The position numbers and the translations under genes were made by a program. From the NCBI GenBank assembly GCA_963731745.1, contig CAVSWT010000019.1:46614-110613 (forward strand): DNA of 64,000 nucleotides. Reading direction: 5' to 3'. The DNA comes from CAVSWT01 sp963731745 (GTDB taxonomy: Bacteria; Bacteroidota; Ignavibacteria; Ignavibacteriales; Ignavibacteriaceae). Each line of letters begins with the position of its first letter. Positions within the stretch are counted from its first letter, which is position 1. The notes under the pieces were generated by a model. That model saw nothing but the letters and a program-made list of their open reading frames with translations. It had not been told where the DNA came from and made no database searches. Below, one piece after another: positions 28,983 through 35,635 of this stretch.

Positions 28983-29317
28983 TTTTTTTCTCCATTTTTT
29001 GTTAACAATTAATTATTTAACTCTTGCGAGTTTGCCCTACTTAAGAGAATACCATTGCAGTATCCTCTTTATTGTTAACAATCCGCTGGCATCGAATTGC
29101 TGCCGTTTACTCCAATGTAAATTTCAATTAAATTTACAATGGAATAAGAAGTTTGGTGGCGTTAGAGTTTGCATCGGATCGTCTTTGTCCCGATTTATCG
29201 GGATAAAGAGAGCCTCTCTAGCGCTGCCTTTTTATACAGTCTGCCAGGACTGTTTTCTTTTTCATAAGTTTTCTAACAACACCTCCTTTATTATCAAATA
29301 TTAATTAAACATTATTT
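28983..29317. other. csgA upstream region with hairpins
   Basis: 335 bases between the csgG stop and the csgA-like start. It contains a perfect palindromic hairpin TCCCGAT-TT-ATCGGGA (29188-29203), a smaller stem CAGTC / GACTG (29237-29252) and AT-rich stretches where a csgA promoter would be expected. No coding frame with good character was seen; a plus-strand frame at 28882-29304 lies mostly over the broken curlin repeats and is a shadow. Confidence 0.55.
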
Positions 29318-30697
29318 TTATTTACCTAGATAGAAACAAAATCCAACTCTAGTTCCCCAGAAATAATCATTTAAATCGCCGTGTTTTGTTCCATCAATTT
29401 TGTCATTAAGCATGTAGTGATTGCTGATTAAAAAATTTAAACCGACTCTATTAGAAATCATGTATTCTGCTCCAACACCACCAATTAAAAATGGAAATAA
29501 ATTATCACTCAATTTCAAGAAGGACTGATCTTCTATGGAAAATCCAGCACCCGCAAAGATATAAGGAGTAAATTCATTAAGAGGATTTAAATAATATTTT
29601 GCTTGAATTTCAGCATTATTAAAAGTTTTGTGCAGATAGTTCTCTGTATATAATTGCCATCTGCCAACATTAAGACTTAAAGAAAGTCCATTTCCCCATG
29701 CATATTGAAGCTGGAGTTCTCCTGCTGCTCTTGTTAAAGCATTAGCATAATCACCGGAATAAGTCTGTGTACCTAAATTTAAACTTGCGCCCCATTTTGT
29801 CCTCACGGCAGTTAGGTTTCTTCCATAGTCATCTGTTTTTTGATCTACAATTTTTTCTTTTTCATATTCTTTAATTACTGAAGCATTTATATCAGTTGGA
29901 TTCTTTAATTCCCAAAGTCCGTCTTTTAATCCTTCGATAACTAGACTTTCAACTGCTTTTTCAATTGCTTCTGTAACACACATTTCAGGCGGCTCATTGT
30001 AACTGTAGCCTGTTTCTGCTTCCAGCAGTCTTTTGAAAGAAACATATCTAAAAAACCCCACATCGATAAGCTGACTTAGCACTGTTTTAGTAGTATAAAC
30101 TGTTTTAAGGATTCTGCCATTTTGAGTTGAAATAGCTCGCAGATAAATCGTGACTCTGTCTTGTCTATATTGTCCCGAAGAACTGATCCCAAAATATTTT
30201 ATTCCTGCACCGCCTGTTAAAATATTTGTGTCGTAAGAAATTATACCGCCTTCAAGAATTACTCCCGCAAATAATAATGGTGGCAATAACTGATCCTGCT
30301 GATTATTTTTATCAAGATATTCTGCACGACTTGAACGAATAATTTTTCTTTCGTTTAGTAGATTTGATAATCCTTCTCTTTCAATAGGAATAAACCATCC
30401 GGATTCTTCAAGAGCTTTTAACAAAATTGAAGTTGCCCCTTGAGTTACCGCAGTTGACCAGCTTGTTCCATTTGCAGTTGCCTTATATTGCCCGGTTTGA
30501 TCACGAAATTTATATACAGCAGCAACTATTTTATCTTTTGCAGCGGGCAGTGCTTTAAGCTCTTTATTAACCGGAGTTAAAGGTCCAAGCTTTGCACGGG
30601 TTGTTTCCATTGTCGGAATCAATTGTGAACAGCCTTGAATAAGGAAAAATATTATTAAAGCTGATACTACATAAATAAAAATTTTAATCTTTTGCAT
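29318..30697 (-). CDS. csgG: CsgG curli secretion channel with extra C-terminal beta-barrel
   Basis: Outer-membrane lipoprotein that forms the nonameric curlin secretion pore. Lipoprotein signal peptide with Cys23 (LIQGC). The CsgG domain (residues 40-275) is full, with KIVAAVYKFRDQTGQYK, GWFIPIEREGLSNLLNERKIIR, GIKYFGISSSGQYRQDRVTIYLR and GLWELKN. After a charged linker (IKEYEKEKIVDQK) come about 170 extra residues (about 285-459). These contain alternating amphipathic strands (KWGASLNLGTQTYSG, LQLQYAWGNGLSLSLNVGRWQL, AEIQAKYYLNP, YIFAGAGFSI, IGGVGAEYM) and end in GTRVGFCFYLGK, which looks like an 8-stranded OmpA-type barrel. E. coli CsgG (277 residues) lacks this domain. It begins nine bases after csgF. 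Confidence 0.9.
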   Translation of the reverse strand: MQKIKIFIYVVSALIIFFLIQGCSQLIPTMETTRAKLGPLTPVNKELKALPAAKDKIVAAVYKFRDQTGQYKATANGTSWSTAVTQGATSILLKALEESGWFIPIEREGLSNLLNERKIIRSSRAEYLDKNNQQDQLLPPLLFAGVILEGGIISYDTNILTGGAGIKYFGISSSGQYRQDRVTIYLRAISTQNGRILKTVYTTKTVLSQLIDVGFFRYVSFKRLLEAETGYSYNEPPEMCVTEAIEKAVESLVIEGLKDGLWELKNPTDINASVIKEYEKEKIVDQKTDDYGRNLTAVRTKWGASLNLGTQTYSGDYANALTRAAGELQLQYAWGNGLSLSLNVGRWQLYTENYLHKTFNNAEIQAKYYLNPLNEFTPYIFAGAGFSIEDQSFLKLSDNLFPFLIGGVGAEYMISNRVGLNFLISNHYMLNDKIDGTKHGDLNDYFWGTRVGFCFYLGK

Positions 30698-30706
30698 GTT
30701 TGTTTC

Positions 30707-31136
30707 TCAATAATATGGTACAACTATATTTGACTCACTGCCGTTATTTGCATCTAAAATATTAATTATAATACCTTCATTTGATGGTGAGATATCGATT
30801 ATATAATCTCCCAGCTCATAATGGCCTTCTGCTAATGAATTATCACCAAAAGCTGATTGCACAAGTTGTCTAGATAGCTGACTCAGAATTTGTCTATTAA
30901 GGCTTTGCTGAAAATCTGCTAGCGGGTCTGAGCCGTAAGAACCGCTTGCTTTGCTGCTTTCAGTAAATGTATTTTGAGCTTGTGCTTCATTAAACAGCCA
31001 TGATGCATTGTAAGGATTTCCTCCAACGAATGATGGGTTAATCGGATAGTAAACTAATTCCTGTGCAGATGCTGACATCAGGAATGATTAAAATGATGCC
31101 CATTAAAAATAGAAAATAGAGAAATAGTTTTTTCAT
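30707..31136 (-). pseudogene. csgF: CsgF curli assembly factor, one frameshift in the signal peptide
   Basis: The main frame encodes SASAQELVYYPINPSF, GGNPYNASWLFNEAQAQN, ADFQQSLNRQIL and GDYIIDIS, closely matching CsgF, which binds CsgG and hands curlin fibres to the cell surface. Its own first ATG (31078) leaves no real signal peptide. In the neighbouring frame ATG 31136 encodes MKKLFLYFLFLMGIILI, then runs into ICTG and a stop. Skipping one base near 31079-31083 fuses them as ...ILI(F)LMSASAQE, an ideal secretion signal. So the native start is 31136, with a one-base insertion in this sequence. The gene lies between csgE and csgG with tight spacing. Confidence 0.8.
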
Positions 31137-31157
31137 CGCTCCCTCAAAATTAAAGTT

Positions 31158-32147
31158 CTAAAAAATGCCGCTGCCTTTCATTTCATCACCGTTCAATTGC
31201 TTTTGGATCTCTTCGTAATTTTGTAAGTAGTTTAATGACAATTGAACAGCATAATCTGCAAGTTCTTCAATTTGTTCGTATCTAGATTGCAATCTATTTT
31301 GAAATATTTCATTATCATTTATTTTTATTGAAACTTGTGTACCTAAACTCGGTATCGGTTTTTCCGAAATTATAATCGTGAAATCATTTGGCAATTGCGG
31401 ACTATCCCATTTCTGGTAGAATAAATCATAAAAATCATGGCCAAGCTTTGTTTGAGTTTCATCAACTACTAATCCTTCAGATTCAATATCTTTAAATGTT
31501 TGATTTTTTTGATATACATTTTTTTCTCTGAGAGTATCAGAAGGATTTTCATTTTTATTTTTAATTTTTGATTCAAGATTTTTGTCTTTATACAAATTTG
31601 GTTCCAATGATTTTTTTTCTGCGAGATTTTTTTCAATTTTCAATTCATCCAACTTCTTTTGCAGCGTCTTATGAACTAAATCATAAAATTCAGGCAAAGC
31701 ACTTATTTTTTTCAATTGAAGCGAATTAAGTGCTGTTTGAAGTGAATATAGATCAGTTTTTTTATTATTGATTTCATCTTGAAGCTTATTTAGAGAAGAT
31801 TTAAATAGATCAATTTCTTTATCATTAGCTCCTATTAGCTGGTGAAAATCTGAACGATTTTTTTGCTGATTGCCATTCTCCATCCGAACAAATTCATTAT
31901 GAAGAGAATCTATTTGAGACATAAGTATCATTTTAATTTGATCTGTGATGCTACTTTTTGAAGTTTGCTGTGCATTAATTGTTTGACTTGCCAACACAAA
32001 AAAGCAAATAATTAAAAATGAAATTCTATAATAAATTTTAATGTTTGTAGATCTTATAGAAGCGAAACAGCTGTCAAATAATTTATGATAAGACGACAAT
32101 GATAAAATCATTTTTTTATTATCTGACTTATCCAAATACGTAAACAA
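31158..32147 (-). CDS. csgE: CsgE curli assembly factor with long coiled-coil N-terminus
   Basis: CsgE caps and gates the CsgG pore in the periplasm. The last 110 residues match CsgE: VDETQTKLGHDFYDLFYQKWDSP, IIISEKPIPSLGTQVSIKIND, IFQNRL and a terminal helix. Before that lie about 150-160 residues of predicted helix and coiled coil (KSSITDQIKMILMSQIDSLHNEF, FKSSLNKLQDEINNKKTDL, LHKLQ-like heptads) and a Lys/Asn-rich linker. The signal peptide is internal to the first 60 residues (KIYYRISFLIICFFVLASQTINAQ), so the real start may lie downstream of 32147, perhaps at the Met at residue 13. E. coli CsgE has 129 residues; this one has about 270 after the signal peptide. Confidence 0.85.
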   Translation of the reverse strand: MFTYLDKSDNKKMILSLSSYHKLFDSCFASIRSTNIKIYYRISFLIICFFVLASQTINAQQTSKSSITDQIKMILMSQIDSLHNEFVRMENGNQQKNRSDFHQLIGANDKEIDLFKSSLNKLQDEINNKKTDLYSLQTALNSLQLKKISALPEFYDLVHKTLQKKLDELKIEKNLAEKKSLEPNLYKDKNLESKIKNKNENPSDTLREKNVYQKNQTFKDIESEGLVVDETQTKLGHDFYDLFYQKWDSPQLPNDFTIIISEKPIPSLGTQVSIKINDNEIFQNRLQSRYEQIEELADYAVQLSLNYLQNYEEIQKQLNGDEMKGSGIF

Positions 32148-32574
32148 TATAAATACTCAATCTATAATTATTGAAATAGTAGTTATTTAAGCGCTTGATG
32201 TTAGTCTGGGAAAAAATTAGATCAAATTTGAAGTGGCAGTATGACATCCCCACTCTCCTTTGAAATCCCGTTTCATATTTTCTTCTTTATTGGAGGGTTA
32301 TAAAGAAAAAAATAATTTCATTTGTATAACTTTTATTTATTCAATAAATAGTTTCACTGCAATACATACGATGAATAAGAAACCTTTTGAAAATTTTTTT
32401 TAATAAATATTTATAAATGACATTATTACAATACAAGGTACATGCCAAAATGAATAATTATTTAAGGTTGGTAGAAAGTGGAAAAACGTTAATGAAAAGT
32501 TCTAATATGGTAAATTTATTTAACCGTGCTTCAAAAATTATACTTTTTAATGATTTTTTTCACAAAATAATGAT
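32148..32574. other. Intergenic region between tyrA and csgE
   Basis: 427 bases, strongly AT-rich, no coding frame with good character. It should hold the csg operon promoter (near 32150-32300, minus strand) and the tyrA 3' end. One palindrome TATTTATT-C-AATAAATA at 32334-32350 was noted; it may be a weak terminator or an operator. Nothing else is recognisable. Confidence 0.55.
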
Positions 32575-33654
32575 TTATTTTGTTTCAAATCCCATCTTTT
32601 CGATTAGAGGCCTGGCTTTTTCAGCATCATTTTTAGATTCGAAAGCAAGCCTAAAAGTACCGCCTGTGCCTTCTCGAATTTTCAGCAATTCAATATCTTT
32701 TATATTAATTGAATTTTCAAAAAGTACTGAAGTGAGTTTATTTAACACACCAGGTTCGTCCTTTACAAAAACAAAAAGATCGTAAAGTGGATTTATAAAT
32801 CCCTTTGTGTTTTTTGGAATTTCATCTCGCTTTACTCTTGCAGTTTCAAATATTTTTTCAAGTGAAGATAAATCCTTTTTCATTACAAGGCTATCAATTT
32901 CTGTGAACTCGGAAAGAAAATTAATCAGTGATTTTACAATAGCGTCTTTGTTATGTTTAATAACAGGTTCCCAAATACTGAAATCGCTTGATGCAATTCG
33001 CGTCATATCACGAAATCCTCCTGCGGCAAAGTCAAGATAATTAATATCTTTATGTTCCCTGCTAACTGTATTCACTAAAGCAACAGCCAGTAATTGAGGC
33101 AAGTGGCTTACCTTTGCGACTATCTCATCATGAAGATAAGGATTTAAATATTTAATACGTGAACCTAGAATTGTAATTATTTCCAAAAGCAGTTTATAAT
33201 TATCAGATTCTGTTTTTTTATCAGATAAAATATACACAGCATTTTCAAATAGAAGAGGATCGGAATTTTCATATCCGCCTTTTTCTTTACCCGTCATGGG
33301 ATGTCCCCCGATGTATTCGCCTTTTTCTTTTATCTGTCTCCACTTTTCTTCAAAAACAGATTTTACTCCGCATACATCAGTAATAATAGTTTCCGGACTA
33401 ATTACAGGCGCCAGCTTTTCAAAGGCTCCAAGCGACGATTCCGTAGGCAGGCATAAAAATATTATATCTGAATCTTTAGCTTCTTCAATTTTTTTTAATT
33501 TGAAATTAATTATGTTTTCTTTAAAGGCGTTCTTTAAAACATCTGGTTTGTCAAATGCACTAATGGAAATTTGTATATCGGAATTTTTTAATGCTTTGGC
33601 GATGGATCCGCCGATAAGACCAAGTCCGATAATTGATATGTTTTTAGTTTCCAA
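32575..33654 (-). CDS. tyrA: Prephenate dehydrogenase with ACT domain
   Basis: Oxidative decarboxylation of prephenate to 4-hydroxyphenylpyruvate in tyrosine synthesis. N-terminal Rossmann motif GLGLIGGSIAKAL (residues 11-23), then the TEs and DVCGVK segment near residue 93, the GGHPMTGKEKGG motif near residue 116 with catalytic His, and a helical C-terminal domain. The last 75 residues form an ACT regulatory domain (LFVFVKDEPGVLNKLTSVLFENSINI), which probably binds tyrosine for feedback control. Length of 359 is normal. It follows aroF on the same strand with about 118 bases between, so aroF-tyrA likely forms an aromatic amino-acid operon. Confidence 0.92.
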   Translation of the reverse strand: METKNISIIGLGLIGGSIAKALKNSDIQISISAFDKPDVLKNAFKENIINFKLKKIEEAKDSDIIFLCLPTESSLGAFEKLAPVISPETIITDVCGVKSVFEEKWRQIKEKGEYIGGHPMTGKEKGGYENSDPLLFENAVYILSDKKTESDNYKLLLEIITILGSRIKYLNPYLHDEIVAKVSHLPQLLAVALVNTVSREHKDINYLDFAAGGFRDMTRIASSDFSIWEPVIKHNKDAIVKSLINFLSEFTEIDSLVMKKDLSSLEKIFETARVKRDEIPKNTKGFINPLYDLFVFVKDEPGVLNKLTSVLFENSINIKDIELLKIREGTGGTFRLAFESKNDAEKARPLIEKMGFETK

Positions 33655-33740
33655 TAATCTATAATGTAAATTTTAGAATGTACAATTAAAATTTTTAATC
33701 AATCATTTCAGAAATGTCAGTATCAAAAAATGATTTTCAG

Positions 33741-33770
33741 TTTTTGACTTTTGACCTTTAACTTTTGACT
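33741..33770. repeat. Short ACTTTTGAC-type tandem repeat after aroF
   Basis: Three near-copies of a TTTTTGAC / TTTTGACC / ACTTTTGAC unit lie immediately downstream of the aroF stop. A related tract occurs at 35615-35635 after mutS. They are too short to code and show no dyad symmetry. Confidence 0.4.
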
Positions 33771-33772
33771 TA

Positions 33773-34789
33773 CTATTTCATCTTCCTGCCGATAACTTCA
33801 GCAATCAATTTAACTTGTTTCATAAGATCAGCGAACTGTTCAGGTAATAAAGCCTGCGGACCGTCTGACAAAGCTTTTTCGGGATCATTGTGGACTTCAA
33901 CCATTATTGCATCTGCACCGGCAGCAACTGCGGCACGCGCCATCGGCAGCACTTTATCTCTTAAACCGGTTGCGTGTGAAGGATCTGCAACTACCGGCAA
34001 ATGACTTCTATTGTGTATTACTGGAATTGCAGAAAGATCAAATGTATTTCTTGTAAACGTTTCAAATGTTCTAATTCCTCTTTCGCAAAGCATAACTTCA
34101 CGATTACCGTTTGCTAAAATATATTCCGCTGACATCAATAAATCTTCAACTGTCGCAGCTAAACCTCTTTTCAGCATTATTGGTTTCGTTGCTTTACCAA
34201 GGTCACGCAGCAGCGGAAAGTTCTGCATATTTCTTGCTCCGACTTGAAAAATATCGGTATATTCTTGAATTAAATCAATTTGGTTAGTTTCCATAACCTC
34301 AGTTATAACTAATAAATTATATTTGTCCGCAGCTTTACGAATTAACTTTAGTCCTTCCTCTCCTAAACCTTGAAATGCATATGGAGAAGTGCGCGGCTTG
34401 AAAGCACCGCCCCTTAAAATTTTTGCGCCGCTTTTTGAAACTATTTCAGCGATAGTCATTATTTGATCTTCATTTTCTATAGAGCATGGCCCAGCCATCA
34501 TAATAACTTCATTTCCGCCGACAACAACATCTTTAATTTTAATTTCCGTATCGTCCTTTTGAAATGTACGGCTTGCCAATTTAAAGGGCTCCGTAATTCG
34601 ATAGACTTCGGCAACACCATCAAGTATTTTTACCTTGCGAATATCGAAGTCCGGTTTTACTCCAATTGCTCCGAGCACAATTTGTTCAATACCTGTTGAT
34701 TTATGAACTGCGAATCCATAATCCTCAAGATGTTTAATTACATTTTCAACTTGTTTATCGGATGCATTTTTATGAAGAACAACTACCAC
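33773..34789 (-). CDS. aroF: 3-deoxy-7-phosphoheptulonate (DAHP) synthase
   Basis: First enzyme of the shikimate pathway, condensing phosphoenolpyruvate and erythrose 4-phosphate. The N-terminal 70 residues are a ferredoxin-like regulatory domain (VVVLHKNASDKQVENVIKHL). The barrel contains IMMAGPCSIENEDQI, LRGGAFKPRTSPYAFQG, LPVVADPSHATG and IMVEVHNDPEKALSDG, all diagnostic of type I-beta AroF. Length of 338 is normal for the form with the regulatory domain. Feedback by tyrosine or phenylalanine through the extra domain is likely but not visible. It is 118 bases upstream of tyrA. Confidence 0.95.
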   Translation of the reverse strand: MVVVLHKNASDKQVENVIKHLEDYGFAVHKSTGIEQIVLGAIGVKPDFDIRKVKILDGVAEVYRITEPFKLASRTFQKDDTEIKIKDVVVGGNEVIMMAGPCSIENEDQIMTIAEIVSKSGAKILRGGAFKPRTSPYAFQGLGEEGLKLIRKAADKYNLLVITEVMETNQIDLIQEYTDIFQVGARNMQNFPLLRDLGKATKPIMLKRGLAATVEDLLMSAEYILANGNREVMLCERGIRTFETFTRNTFDLSAIPVIHNRSHLPVVADPSHATGLRDKVLPMARAAVAAGADAIMVEVHNDPEKALSDGPQALLPEQFADLMKQVKLIAEVIGRKMK

Positions 34790-34961
34790 TTTTTACTCCT
34801 GAAAAAAAATTGTTTGTCAATTCTTAACTTGTCGAAGACTGACATATAAAATAAATTCACATTTGCCTGATGGTTGGAAAGCTTCATCAAGCCAAGCAAG
34901 ACAATATAATTAATTCCTAATAACATTTTTACAATTAAATCGATTTAAGTTTTATAATCAT

Positions 34962-35582
34962 TTAATGAAAACTTTTTTCTCCGGCTTTAATAGCTACATC
35001 AATATAATCTTCCTTTGCCGGAATTGCACATGAATATTTTGTACTGTACGAACAATATGGACTGTAAGCTAAATTAAAATCTATTGTGTAAGTATAGTTA
35101 GGATCAGTCATCATTTCAAAATCTAAATATCGACCGACTCCATAAGTTTCTTTTCCGGTTGTTTTGTCTGTGAACCAAATGCTGTAATAAGTTTCACCGT
35201 TTCGAGCAATGCCTTTGTATACATTTATTTTGCGCTGTTGATTTTTATAATTCCAAATTACATAACCAAACTTCACGACTTTTCTTTCTTCACCTTTGGT
35301 TCCATAAATTTTTACTGTGTCCTTATTTTCATATTCATGTAATTTACTTCTAAAAACAAAATCGGGATCGACTGCGAAATATTTTAACGGGGTAAAATGT
35401 GCATCAGTATCCTGGTTAAATGGTGATGATGAATCGTTTTTCATGTAATCATCTTTTTCCTGTCTGGATTTTTCAATACGCAAAATATAATTTTTATCTT
35501 CGGAAGAATAATTTTTCCCGCAAGAAATTATAGATAATATAGTAATTGCTAATAGGAAGCATATTAATAATTTGTGTATCAT
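34962..35582 (-). CDS. DUF1684 lipoprotein
   Basis: 206 residues with lipoprotein lipobox SIISC (Cys21). The DUF1684 core is clear: a conserved Arg/Lys-rich start (YILRIEKSRQEKDDYMKND), WFTDKTTGKETYGVGRYLDFEM, DFNLAYSPYCSYS, YSCAIPAKEDYIDVAIKAGEK. The family is found widely in Bacteroidota and Actinobacteria and has no confirmed activity. The Cys residues near SPYCSYSTKYSCAIP could bind a metal or form a disulfide. It lies between mutS and aroF on the same strand with moderate gaps, so a functional link to either is not shown. Confidence 0.88.
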   Translation of the reverse strand: MIHKLLICFLLAITILSIISCGKNYSSEDKNYILRIEKSRQEKDDYMKNDSSSPFNQDTDAHFTPLKYFAVDPDFVFRSKLHEYENKDTVKIYGTKGEERKVVKFGYVIWNYKNQQRKINVYKGIARNGETYYSIWFTDKTTGKETYGVGRYLDFEMMTDPNYTYTIDFNLAYSPYCSYSTKYSCAIPAKEDYIDVAIKAGEKSFH

Positions 35583-35635
35583 AAAACTACATTTAGCTTT
35601 TTTAATGTTTTGTATTTTGAACTTTGACTTTTGAA

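Noticed and set aside
28882..29304. Plus-strand open frame of 140 codons
   Set aside because: It overlaps the curlin signal peptide antisense, has no family motif and low-quality composition; it is a shadow of the minus-strand locus.
31079..31136. Programmed frameshift in csgF
   Set aside because: No slippery heptamer or stop-codon shift context is present; a simple one-base insertion is the more likely explanation.
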